Shown here piece by piece: positions 16,082-22,902 of a DNA stretch of 22,902 bases. The DNA comes from Azoarcus sp031546845 (lineage in GTDB: Bacteria; Pseudomonadota; Gammaproteobacteria; Burkholderiales; Rhodocyclaceae). Where the stretch lies: assembly GCA_031546845.1 (NCBI GenBank), contig JAVBJT010000034.1, positions 1 to 22,902 on the forward strand, in the 5' to 3' direction. Below the pieces are notes generated by a model, which saw only the letters and a program-made list of their open reading frames with translations, was not told the DNA's origin and searched no databases. How positions within the stretch are numbered: the first letter of the stretch is position 1; each line of letters opens with the position of its first letter. The position numbers were made by a program, and so were the translations under genes.

Positions 16082-16369
16082 ATGGAACGCAAGGAATGGC
16101 CGCTGTGGGAAGTGTTCATCCGCAGCCGTAACGGGCTCGATCACAAACATTGCGGCAGCGTGCACGCGCCCGACGCGCGGCTGGCGTTGCAGGCCGCGCG
16201 CGACGTGTATACCCGCCGCCAGGAAGGCGTGTCGATCTGGGTGGTGAAGGCGGAAGACATCGTCGCCTCCGACCCGGACGCCAAGCCCGAACTGTTCGAT
16301 CCGGCCGAGGACAAGATCTACCGCCACCCGACCTTCTATCAATTGCCCGACGAAGTCGGCCACATGTAA
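16082..16369 (+). CDS. paaB: Phenylacetyl-CoA 1,2-epoxidase subunit PaaB
   Basis: This 95-residue subunit of the epoxidase matches the usual PaaB length exactly. It is small and has no metal site. The family pattern EWPLWEVFIRSRNGLDHKHCGSVHAPDARLALQAARDVYTRR and IWVVKAEDIVASDP is clear. PaaB links PaaAC heterodimers into the larger complex. I chose ATG 16082 because the GGAGGAG at 16069-16075 is 6 bp away. The ATG at 16076 directly abuts the ribosome-binding site. Confidence 0.96.
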   Translation: MERKEWPLWEVFIRSRNGLDHKHCGSVHAPDARLALQAARDVYTRRQEGVSIWVVKAEDIVASDPDAKPELFDPAEDKIYRHPTFYQLPDEVGHM

Positions 16370-16379
16370 GGGGGCGCAG

Positions 16380-17150
16380 ATGAATCCGCAAGCTTCCGCG
16401 CCGGCATACGACGCGCATACCGAATACGTGCTGCGCCTGGGCGACAACGCACTGATCCTCGGCCAGCGCCTGTCCGAATGGTGCGGCCACGCGCCCGTTC
16501 TCGAAGAGGATCTGGCGCTGGCCAATATGGCGCTCGACCTCATCGGCCAGGCCCGTCTGCTGTTGACCCATGCCGGCCGGCTCGAAGGCAAGGGCCGCGA
16601 CGAGGATCAGCTCGCCTTTCTGCGCGCTGAGCGCGACTACCGCAACATCACGCTGGTGGAACTGCCGAACGGCGATTTCGCCCGCACCGTGGTGCGCAAT
16701 TTTCTCTTCTCTGCCTTCCAGGTGCTGCTCTACCAACGCCTGTCGGCCTCTACCGACAGCGAACTGGCCGCCATCGCCGCGAAAAGCCTGAAAGAAGCGC
16801 GCTACCACCTCGCCCACGCTGGAGAATGGGTGATACGCCTGGGCGACGGTACTGATGTGTCGCGGCAGAAAACACAGGCCGCGCTCGATTACCTGTGGCC
16901 ATACACTGCGGAATGGTTCGCCGCCAACCCGACCGACGATGCCGCTGCCGGCATCGGCCCGGCCTGGAGCGAACTGGAGGCGGAGTGGGAGGCGCTGGTG
17001 CTGCCGGTGTTCGCCCAGGCCACGCTTACCGCGCCAGTGCGCACGCCGTTCAAGTCCTACGGCAAGTTCGGCCGCCACAGCGAACACATGGGCCATCTGC
17101 TGGCGACCATGCAGTACATGCAGCGCGCCTACCCCGGCGCGCAGTGGTAA
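16380..17150 (+). CDS. paaC: Phenylacetyl-CoA 1,2-epoxidase structural subunit PaaC
   Basis: This 256-residue ferritin-like protein forms the PaaAC core with PaaA but lacks its diiron ligand set. Typical segments are YVLRLGDNALILGQRLSEWCGHAPVLEEDLALANMALDLIGQARLLL, RDYRNITLVELPNGDFARTVVRNFLFSAF and KEARYHLAHAGEWVIRLGDGT. The C-terminal GKFGRHSEHMGHLLATMQYMQRAYPGAQW is also conserved. It starts 10 bp after paaB, with GGGGG about 7 bp upstream. Confidence 0.96.
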   Translation: MNPQASAPAYDAHTEYVLRLGDNALILGQRLSEWCGHAPVLEEDLALANMALDLIGQARLLLTHAGRLEGKGRDEDQLAFLRAERDYRNITLVELPNGDFARTVVRNFLFSAFQVLLYQRLSASTDSELAAIAAKSLKEARYHLAHAGEWVIRLGDGTDVSRQKTQAALDYLWPYTAEWFAANPTDDAAAGIGPAWSELEAEWEALVLPVFAQATLTAPVRTPFKSYGKFGRHSEHMGHLLATMQYMQRAYPGAQW

Positions 17151-17175
17151 TCCCGGCCCCGCGAGGACAATCGGC

Positions 17176-17670
17176 ATGTTGAGCGAAACCCAAGCCTGGC
17201 AGGTACTCGGTAACGTTCCCGATCCCGAGATTCCGGCGATCTCGGTGACCGAGCTCGGTATCGTCCGCGACATCGCGGCCACGGCTGGCGGCGTGCGCGT
17301 GGTGGTCACGCCGACTTACTCCGGCTGCCCCGCCACCGAGGTGATCTCGCGCAGCATCGAGGACGCGCTGACCGCTGCCGGTGCGATTCGTGTCGACATC
17401 GAAACCCGTCTCGATCCGCCCTGGAGCAGCGATTGGATTGGCGCCGAGGCGCGGGAAAAGCTGCGCGCCTACGGCATCGCCCCGCCGTGCGGCAGTGCTG
17501 CTGTCGATGGCGCGCGGCCGCTGCATTTCGTCCCTCGCGCGCGGCCGCCTTGCCCACGCTGCGGTGCCACCGACACCGCGCGCCTGGCCGAATTCGGCGC
17601 CACCGCGTGCAAGGCGTTGTACCGCTGCCAGGCTTGCCTCGAACCCTTCGAATACTTCAAACCGATCTGA
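17176..17670 (+). CDS. paaD: PaaD, MIP18-family protein for maturation of the epoxidase
   Basis: This 164-residue protein has an N-terminal MIP18/DUF59 domain (VLGNVPDPEIPAISVTELGIVRDI, then TPTYSGCPATEVISRSIEDAL). A C-terminal zinc-ribbon-like Cys cluster follows: Cys126 and Cys129 (CPRC), Cys145, and Cys151 and Cys154 (CQAC). PaaD is needed for epoxidase activity but is not part of the purified complex. It most likely helps assemble the iron-sulfur cluster of PaaE. A GAGGA lies about 9 bp upstream of the ATG. The stop is 2 bp before the paaE start. Confidence 0.95.
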   Translation: MLSETQAWQVLGNVPDPEIPAISVTELGIVRDIAATAGGVRVVVTPTYSGCPATEVISRSIEDALTAAGAIRVDIETRLDPPWSSDWIGAEAREKLRAYGIAPPCGSAAVDGARPLHFVPRARPPCPRCGATDTARLAEFGATACKALYRCQACLEPFEYFKPI

Positions 17671-17672
17671 TC

Positions 17673-18740
17673 ATGACACCTAAATTTCATCCGCTGAAGG
17701 TCGCCGAAGTACGGCGCGAGACCGCCGACGCGGTCAGCCTGCGTTTCGACATTCCCGCCGATCTGGCCGAGGATTACCGCTTCGTCCAGGGTCAGCATCT
17801 GACGCTCAAGGCCACGGTCGGCGGCGAGGAACTGCGCCGCTCCTATTCCATCTGCGCCGGCGTGGACGACTGCGAGCTGCGCGTGGCGATCAAGAAGATA
17901 GCCGGCGGGCGCTTTTCCGCCTGGGCCAACGATGCCGTCAAGGCCGGCGACACCTTCGAGGTGATGACGCCGCAGGGCCGTTTCCATACCCCGCTCGACG
18001 CCGGCCACGCCAAGCATTACGTGGCGTTTTCCGCCGGTAGTGGCATCACCCCCGTGCTGTCGCTGATCAAGACCACACTGAAGGCCGAGCCCGCCAGCCG
18101 CTTCACGCTGGTCTACGGCAACCGCCGCCAGTCCAGCGCGATGTTCGCCGAGGCCCTGGAAGACCTGAAAAACCGCTACCTGTCGCGCTTCACGCTGTAC
18201 AACCTGTTCTCGCGCGAGGAGCAGGAAGTGGCGCTGTTCAACGGCCGGCTCGATGGCGACAAGGTACGGCAGTTTCTCGACACCCTGATTCCGCCCGACA
18301 CCATCGACGAGGCGTTTATTTGCGGTCCCGGCGAGATGATCGACGGCGTCGAGGCAGCGCTGCGCGGCGCCGGCATGGCGGCCGATCACGTGCATTTCGA
18401 GCGCTTCGGCGTGCCCGACGCCGCGCCGGTGCACCACGCCGAGGCGGACGACGCGCCACAGGCGACCATTGCCATCGTTGCCGACGGGCTGCGCCGTGAA
18501 ATGGAATTCCGCGCCAACGACCCGTCCATTCTCGATGTCGCCCTGCGCGCTGGCATGGACTTGCCTTACTCGTGCAAGGGCGGCGTGTGCTGCACCTGCC
18601 GCGCCAAGGTACTGGAGGGCAAGGTGCGCATGGACAAGAACTACACCCTTGAGCAAGCGGATGTGGATGCCGGCTACGTGTTGACCTGCCAGGCGCATCC
18701 GATGACGGAACGGGTGGTAATCAGCTTCGACGAGCGCTGA
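17673..18740 (+). CDS. paaE: Phenylacetyl-CoA 1,2-epoxidase reductase PaaE
   Basis: This 355-residue reductase passes electrons from NAD(P)H through a flavin and an iron-sulfur cluster to PaaA. The order is a flavin domain with RRSYSIC (about 58-64), a nucleotide domain with FSAGSGITPVLSLIK and FICGPGEMI, and a C-terminal plant-type [2Fe-2S] ferredoxin domain. The last has Cys301, Cys306, Cys309 and Cys339 (C-x4-C-x2-C-x29-C). An extra Cys lies at 307. Length matches the E. coli protein. There is no clear ribosome-binding site; the 2-bp gap to paaD suggests coupled translation. It is the last gene before a hairpin at 18747. Confidence 0.97.
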   Translation: MTPKFHPLKVAEVRRETADAVSLRFDIPADLAEDYRFVQGQHLTLKATVGGEELRRSYSICAGVDDCELRVAIKKIAGGRFSAWANDAVKAGDTFEVMTPQGRFHTPLDAGHAKHYVAFSAGSGITPVLSLIKTTLKAEPASRFTLVYGNRRQSSAMFAEALEDLKNRYLSRFTLYNLFSREEQEVALFNGRLDGDKVRQFLDTLIPPDTIDEAFICGPGEMIDGVEAALRGAGMAADHVHFERFGVPDAAPVHHAEADDAPQATIAIVADGLRREMEFRANDPSILDVALRAGMDLPYSCKGGVCCTCRAKVLEGKVRMDKNYTLEQADVDAGYVLTCQAHPMTERVVISFDER

Positions 18741-18746
18741 GAATGC

Positions 18747-18768
18747 GCGCCCGGCGTAGGCCGGGCGC
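18747..18768 (+). terminator. Candidate hairpin terminator after paaE
   Basis: GCGCCCGGC and GCCGGGCGC form a perfect 9-bp stem with a GTAG loop, starting 6 bp after the paaE stop. There is no downstream T-run, so termination may be partial or Rho-aided, and paaR may receive some read-through. Confidence 0.5.
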
Positions 18769-18841
18769 TATCGTCACGGGCGCGGCTCTTGTACAGTCGC
18801 GCGTTTCCGATGCACCGGCAAGGGCGAGACAAGTAAGGACA

Positions 18842-19519
18842 ATGGCAAGAGGTAAATCACCCACCTTCGAAGTGCAGCGCAGCGCCATCTTGCAAGAGGC
18901 GGCGAAGCTGTTTGCCGAGCGCGGCTTCCACAACGCCTCGATGGCGGAGCTGGCGCAGGCCTGCGGCGTATCGAAGCCCTTGCTGTATCACTATTACACC
19001 GACAAGGAACACATCCTTTTCGACATCGCCGACAGCTACACGGACCAGTTGCTCGCCATCGTCGCCGGTGTCGAGGCTCAGGATCTCGAACCCGAACCGC
19101 ATCTGTCCACGCTGGTGATGCGTTTCATGGAAGAGTACGGGCACTCCCAGAATCAGCATAGGGTGCTGGTGCAGGATGTGAAGTTTCTCCAGGCCACGCA
19201 GGGCGATCGCATCGTCGCCAAGCAGCGCGACGTGGTGAAGGCTTTTGCCGCGGCCATCGAACGGGTGCAGCCGGGGCTGAAACGGCGCCGGCTCGACAAG
19301 CCGGTAACGATGATCCTGTTCGGCATGATCAACTGGACCTTCACCTGGCTGCGCGGCAGCGGCCGTTTTACCTACGCGGACATGGCGCCGGTGGTGACGG
19401 CGATCCTGCTCGGCGGCATACAGAGCTTGCCGGCGGCGCCCATACCGCGTCAGCGCCGAAAACGCGATACTGAAACGGTTGTCCGAAGTCCGGAAACCCC
19501 GGAAACTTCGGATACATAA
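18842..19519 (+). CDS. paaR: TetR-family repressor PaaR of the phenylacetate genes
   Basis: This 225-residue regulator has an N-terminal TetR helix-turn-helix (about 10-57: RSAILQEAAKLFAERGFHNASMAELAQACGVSKPLLYHYYTDKEHILFDIADSY). An all-helical ligand domain and a charged tail (PRQRRKRDTETVVRSPETPETSDT) follow. The position between paaE and the thiolase gene suggests the betaproteobacterial PaaR, which represses the operon until phenylacetyl-CoA binds. Its likely site is the TTGACC/GGTCAA dyad at 10658-10673. The ATG at 18842 has AAGGA only 2 bp upstream, a short spacing. The frame is open from 18743, but no better start is seen there. No obvious operator lies in front of paaR itself. Confidence 0.9.
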   Translation: MARGKSPTFEVQRSAILQEAAKLFAERGFHNASMAELAQACGVSKPLLYHYYTDKEHILFDIADSYTDQLLAIVAGVEAQDLEPEPHLSTLVMRFMEEYGHSQNQHRVLVQDVKFLQATQGDRIVAKQRDVVKAFAAAIERVQPGLKRRRLDKPVTMILFGMINWTFTWLRGSGRFTYADMAPVVTAILLGGIQSLPAAPIPRQRRKRDTETVVRSPETPETSDT

Positions 19520-19558
19520 GCAACACCACTATAAGAAACACTTAGAGGAGACAAACCC

Positions 19559-20761
19559 GTGACCGAAGTTTTCATCTGCGACGGCATCCGTACCCCCATC
19601 GGCCGCTACGGCGGCGCGCTTTCCGGCGTGCGCGCCGACGATCTCGCCGCGCTGCCGATCAAGGCGCTGATGGCGCGCAACGCCAAGGTGGATTGGGCGG
19701 CGGTGGACGATATCTACTACGGCTGCGCCAACCAGGCGGGCGAGGACAACCGCGACGTTGCCCGCATGGCGGGGCTGCTCGCCGGGTTGCCGATCGACGT
19801 GCCGGGCGCGACGCTGAACCGCCTGTGCGGTTCCGGCATGGATGCCGTCGGTACCTCCGCGCGTGCCATCGCCGCCGGTGAAGCCCGGCTGATGATTGCC
19901 GGTGGCGTCGAAAGCATGAGCCGCGCGCCCTTTGTGCTGGGCAAGGCCGACAGCGCCTTTTCGCGCAGCGCCAAGATCGAGGACACCACCATCGGCTGGC
20001 GCTTCGTCAATCCGTTGATGAAGGCGCAGTACGGTATCGATTCGATGCCGGAAACCGCCGAGAACGTCGCCACCGACTTTTCCATCTCGCGCGCCGATCA
20101 GGACGCGTTCGCTATGCGCAGCCAGTTGCGCTACGCCGCCGCCGCCGAACGCGGCTATTTCACCGGTGAACTGTGCCCGGTGCATCTGCCGCAGAAAAAG
20201 GGCGAGCCGATCGTCGTCGACCGCGACGAACACCCGCGCCAGACCACGCTCGATGCGTTGGCCAAGCTCAAGGGCGTGGTCCGCCCGGACGGCAGCGTCA
20301 CCGCCGGCAACGCCTCCGGCGTCAACGACGGCGCCGTCGCGTTGCTACTGGCAAATGAAGCGGCGGCTAGGCAACACGGCCTGACGCCGCGCGCGCGCAT
20401 CGTCGGCATGGCCACCGCCGGGGTGCCGCCGCGCATCATGGGCATTGGCCCGGCGCCGGCCTCGCGCAAGCTGCTGGAACGCACCGGCCTGCGGTTGGAG
20501 CAGATGGATGTGATCGAACTGAACGAAGCCTTCGCCGCGCAGGCGCTGGCCGTTGGCCGCCAACTCGGCCTGGCCGACGACGACGCGCGGATCAATCCGA
20601 ACGGCGGTGCCATCGCTCTGGGCCATCCGCTCGGCGCGTCGGGCGCGCGGCTCGTGCTCACCGCGTTGCGTCAGCTCGAAGTCAGCGGCGGTCGCTACGC
20701 TTTGTGCACGATGTGTATCGGCGTGGGCCAAGGCATCGCCTTGATCGTCGAAAAAATCTAA
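19559..20761 (+). CDS. paaJ: 3-oxoadipyl-CoA / 3-oxo-5,6-dehydrosuberyl-CoA thiolase
   Basis: This 400-residue thiolase cleaves 3-oxo-5,6-dehydrosuberyl-CoA and later 3-oxoadipyl-CoA with CoA. The final products are acetyl-CoA and succinyl-CoA. Catalytic residues are Cys90 (NRLCGSGMDAV), His356 (GHPLGASGARL) and Cys386 (CTMCIGVGQG), the exact PcaF/PaaJ pattern. The N-terminus EVFICDGIRTPIGRYGGALSGVRADDLAALP is also typical. The GTG start at 19559 has AGAGGAG 8 bp upstream. The gene follows paaR by 39 bp and may share its transcript. PcaF of the beta-ketoadipate pathway has the same fold and motifs; context favours PaaJ. Confidence 0.94.
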   Translation: MTEVFICDGIRTPIGRYGGALSGVRADDLAALPIKALMARNAKVDWAAVDDIYYGCANQAGEDNRDVARMAGLLAGLPIDVPGATLNRLCGSGMDAVGTSARAIAAGEARLMIAGGVESMSRAPFVLGKADSAFSRSAKIEDTTIGWRFVNPLMKAQYGIDSMPETAENVATDFSISRADQDAFAMRSQLRYAAAAERGYFTGELCPVHLPQKKGEPIVVDRDEHPRQTTLDALAKLKGVVRPDGSVTAGNASGVNDGAVALLLANEAAARQHGLTPRARIVGMATAGVPPRIMGIGPAPASRKLLERTGLRLEQMDVIELNEAFAAQALAVGRQLGLADDDARINPNGGAIALGHPLGASGARLVLTALRQLEVSGGRYALCTMCIGVGQGIALIVEKI

Positions 20762-20809
20762 AACAGAATTTTTAATCTAAAGCAAAGCTGTTAATCTAAA
20801 ACAAAGTAG
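20753..20809. repeat. Three tandem 19-nt AT-rich repeats after the thiolase gene
   Basis: The core AATCTAAA recurs at 20755, 20774 and 20793, an exact 19-nt period. Copies 2 (20772-20790) and 3 (20791-20809) match at 16 of 19 positions. Copy 1 (20753-20771) is degenerate outside AATCTAAAACA and overlaps the thiolase stop codon. Such iterated sites upstream of a transporter operon could bind a regulator or be slippage products. Confidence 0.75.
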
Positions 20810-20820
20810 TTTTTGTAAAC

Positions 20821-20840
20821 GGCGGACCGGAGAGTCCGCC
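20821..20840 (+). terminator. Hairpin between thiolase gene and transporter operon
   Basis: GGCGGAC and GTCCGCC form a 7-bp stem with a 6-nt loop, 59 bp after the thiolase stop and 22 bp before the AAGGAG of the next gene. No T-run follows, so it may be an incomplete terminator or an mRNA leader structure. Confidence 0.45.
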
Positions 20841-20873
20841 GCCCATATAAAGCAAACCTGTGAAGGAGACATC

Positions 20874-22022
20874 ATGAAACTACGCAGCATTCTGCCGGCC
20901 GCCATCGGCCTTGCATTCGTCGCCACCGCCGCACAGGCGGATATCAACGTTGGCGTGATTCTGTCGGCCACCGGGCCGGCCGCTTCGCTCGGCATCCCGG
21001 AAAAAAACACCTTTGCCTTGGTTCCCACGCAAGTCGGCGGCGAGAAGATCAACTACATCGTGCTCGACGACGCGTCCGATACCAGCACGGCGGTAAAGAA
21101 CATCCGCAAGCTGATTACGGAAGACAAGGTGGATGTCATCATCGGCTCCACCATCACGCCCAATTCGCTGGCGATGGTGGATGCGGCCGCTGAACTGGGC
21201 ACGCCGATGATCGCCATGGCCGCCGGCGCGCGCATCGTCGAACCGGTCGATGAAAAGCGCCGCTGGGTGTTCAAGACGCCGCAGAACGACGCCCAGATGT
21301 CCACCGCGATCGTCGAAAGCATGACCAACAACAACATCAAGACGGTTGCTTTCATCGGCTTCGCCGATGCTTATGGCGAGGGCTGGTATGAGCAGTTCAA
21401 ATCGGTTGCCGAAGCGCGTAAGTTGCAGATCGTCGCCAACGAACGCTTCAACCGCGCCGATACCTCGGTGACGGGGCAAGTGCTCAAGGTCATGGCGGCC
21501 AAGCCAGACGCCGTGATGATCGCCGGTTCCGGCACGCCGGCCGCGCTGCCGCAGAAAACGCTGAAAGAGCGCGGCTATACCGGCAAGATCTACCAGACCC
21601 ACGGCGTGGCCAACAACGATTTCCTGCGCGTGTGCGGCAAGGACTGCGAGGGCACGCTGTTGCCCGCCGGCCCGGTGCTGGTTGCCGATCAACTGCCGGA
21701 CAGCAATCCGGTGAAGAAAGCCGCGCAGGCCTACATCGCCAAATATGAAGCCGCGAACGGCAAGGGCAGCGTATCCACCTTCGGCGCCCACGCCTGGGAT
21801 GCGACTGTATTGCTTACCGCCGCCGCCCCCGAAGCGTTGAAGAAAGCCAAACCGGGCAGCAAGGAATTCCGTGTCGCGTTGCGTGACGCGCTGGAAAACC
21901 TCAAGGAAGTCCCCGGCGCGCACGGCGTGTTCACGATGAGCCCGACCGACCACCTCGGCCTCGATCAGCGCGCCCGCGTCATGGTGCAAGTCCAGAACGG
22001 TGCCTGGAAGCTGGTCAAGTAA
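20874..22022 (+). CDS. ABC transporter periplasmic substrate-binding protein (LivK-like), probable aromatic-acid uptake
   Basis: This 382-residue protein has a Sec signal peptide (MKLRSILPAAIGLAFVATAAQA, likely cut before DINVGV). A type I periplasmic binding fold follows: INVGVILSATGPAASLGIPEKN, YIVLDDASDTSTAVKNIRKLITEDKVDVIIGSTITPNSLAM and VAFIGFADAYGEGWYEQF. It belongs to the branched-chain amino acid (LivJ/K) class, whose members in aromatic degraders often bind benzoate, phenylacetate or related acids. Position directly after the paa cluster suggests phenylacetate or a precursor, but the ligand is inferred. AAGGAG lies 5 bp upstream of the ATG. A hairpin and a 118-bp gap separate it from the permease gene. 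Confidence 0.9.
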   Translation: MKLRSILPAAIGLAFVATAAQADINVGVILSATGPAASLGIPEKNTFALVPTQVGGEKINYIVLDDASDTSTAVKNIRKLITEDKVDVIIGSTITPNSLAMVDAAAELGTPMIAMAAGARIVEPVDEKRRWVFKTPQNDAQMSTAIVESMTNNNIKTVAFIGFADAYGEGWYEQFKSVAEARKLQIVANERFNRADTSVTGQVLKVMAAKPDAVMIAGSGTPAALPQKTLKERGYTGKIYQTHGVANNDFLRVCGKDCEGTLLPAGPVLVADQLPDSNPVKKAAQAYIAKYEAANGKGSVSTFGAHAWDATVLLTAAAPEALKKAKPGSKEFRVALRDALENLKEVPGAHGVFTMSPTDHLGLDQRARVMVQVQNGAWKLVK

Positions 22023-22035
22023 AGGCGCTTGAGAC

Positions 22036-22057
22036 GCGCGGGTGGTAACGCCCGCGC
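22036..22057 (+). other. GC hairpin between binding-protein and permease genes
   Basis: GCGCGGG and CCCGCGC form a 7-bp stem with an 8-nt loop, 13 bp after the binding-protein stop. No T-run follows. In Liv-type operons such structures often protect the abundant upstream message and reduce expression of the permease genes. That role is inferred here. Confidence 0.5.
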
Positions 22058-22140
22058 GCATCGGATTTGTCGGCGCAATGCAAAACGCGCAGCAGCGGTG
22101 ACGCCTGCCCGCTAGATACGGGCGGCGTGGAGGGGGTTTC

Positions 22141-22902
22141 ATGGATTTGCAAATAGCGATGCTGCTCGGTCAGGACGGCATCACCAACGGGGCGATTTAC
22201 GCGCTGTTATCGTTGGCTTTGGTGTTGGTGTTCGCGGTAACGCGAGTGATCTTCATCCCACAAGGGGAATTTGTCGCTTACGGCGCCTTGACGCTGGCGA
22301 TGGTGCAGGCCGGCGCGATACCCGCAACCTTATGGCTGCTGGTGGCGATGGGCGTGCTCGCCGCCGCGGTGGATGGTGTGCCCGCATTCAAAAATGGGCA
22401 GATGGGCAAGCTCGCCCGCGTGCTCGGCTGGAACGTGCTCTATCCGCTCGGGCTGGCCGCGCTGCTGGCCGTGCTGCCGCTGAAAACGCTGCCGATGATC
22501 GCGCAGGTGTTTTTCGCGCTGGCGATCGTCGTGCCGATGGGGCCGCTCATGTACCGGCTCGTTTATCAGCCCATCGCCTCGGCGCCGGTGCTGATTCTGC
22601 TGATCGTTTCCGTCGCGGTGCACGTGGGCATGGTCGGCCTCGGCCTGCTCTTTTTCGGCGCCGAAGGTCAGCGCACGCCTCCGTTCAGCGATGTCCGCCT
22701 CGAACTCGGGCCGATGATGGTTTCCGGGCAGACGATCTGGGTCGTGCTCGCCTCGTTCTCGCTCATCGTCGCGCTTTACCAGTTCTTCGAGCGCACCCTG
22801 TACGGCAAGGCACTGCGCGCCACCGCGATCAACCGCGTCGGCGCGCGGCTGATGGGCATTTCGCCCGCGCTGGCCGGCAAGCTCACCTTCTTTCTCGCCG
22901 CG
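22141..22902 (+). CDS. LivH-type ABC transporter permease, 5' part (runs off window)
   Basis: The frame starts at ATG 22141, with GGAGGGGG 4 bp upstream, and stays open for 254 codons to the window edge. It reads MDLQIAMLLGQDGITNGAIYALLSLALVLVFAVTRVIFIPQGEFVAYGALTLAMV, the usual LivH beginning. Several more membrane helices follow, then YGKALRATAINRVGARLMGISPALAG, the loop that meets the ATPases. Between helices 2 and 3 there is an extra segment (about 75-130, VDGVPAFKNGQMGKLARVLGWNV... and a further hydrophobic stretch) not seen in the E. coli protein. It should act with the binding protein at 20874 and with LivM/LivG/LivF-type partners beyond the window. Confidence 0.9.
   Translation, partial: MDLQIAMLLGQDGITNGAIYALLSLALVLVFAVTRVIFIPQGEFVAYGALTLAMVQAGAIPATLWLLVAMGVLAAAVDGVPAFKNGQMGKLARVLGWNVLYPLGLAALLAVLPLKTLPMIAQVFFALAIVVPMGPLMYRLVYQPIASAPVLILLIVSVAVHVGMVGLGLLFFGAEGQRTPPFSDVRLELGPMMVSGQTIWVVLASFSLIVALYQFFERTLYGKALRATAINRVGARLMGISPALAGKLTFFLAA

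Noticed and set aside
22100..22126. Second stem (GCCCG/CGGGC) upstream of the permease gene
   Set aside because: Only a 5-bp perfect stem with a weak extension; this is common by chance in GC-rich DNA.

Overview
This is a GC-rich, densely coded proteobacterial window. The best guess is a betaproteobacterium (Burkholderiales or Rhodocyclales type). That rests on a TetR-controlled phenylacetate cluster of the PaaN type, a PenA-like class A beta-lactamase with a twin-arginine leader, and a branched-chain-amino-acid-type ABC transporter attached to the aromatic genes. The genus cannot be fixed from the sequence alone.

Region 1 (1-5251, + strand) is a type I secretion locus. It holds the C-terminal end of an RTX protein cut by the window edge, a HlyB-type ABC exporter with a degenerate C39 domain and a HlyD-type adaptor. 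A YeiE-like LysR regulator starts inside the hlyD stop codon (GTGA). Region 2 (5248-8103, - strand) holds a Phd/VapC-type toxin-antitoxin pair, a YeiH-family membrane protein and the beta-lactamase. The LysR and YeiH families are often neighbours, so the toxin-antitoxin pair appears wedged between partners.

Region 3 (8131-20761) is a nearly complete aerobic phenylacetyl-CoA pathway. paaY and paaN lie on the - strand, with the beta-lactamase only 27 bp downstream of paaY. The + strand carries paaG-paaH-paaI-paaK-paaA-paaB-paaC-paaD-paaE, then paaR (TetR) and a 3-oxoadipyl-CoA-type thiolase. PaaK activates phenylacetate, PaaABCDE epoxidises the ring, PaaG isomerises to the oxepin, PaaN should oxidise the ring-opened aldehyde, and the thiolase and PaaH carry out beta-oxidation. 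PaaI and PaaY are thioesterases that rescue trapped CoA. No MaoC-type ring-opening hydratase and no PaaF are in the window. The 241-bp divergent paaN/paaG region contains a perfect FNR/ANR-consensus palindrome and a TetR-like (PaaR) palindrome.

Region 4 (20762-22902) starts with three tandem 19-nt AT-rich repeats and a hairpin. It continues with a periplasmic substrate-binding protein and the start of a LivH-type permease, a likely uptake system for phenylacetate or a related aromatic acid. The permease runs off the window.

The most interesting points are: (a) the beta-lactamase gene placed at the end of the paaN-paaY transcript, which fits a penicillin-catabolism idea because phenylacetate is the penicillin G side chain; (b) the FNR plus PaaR site pair; (c) two abutting palindromes 21 bp apart upstream of yeiH; and (d) the 19-nt tandem repeats. 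I saw no clearly new multi-gene system, no CRISPR array, no rRNA or tRNA gene and no insertion sequence.
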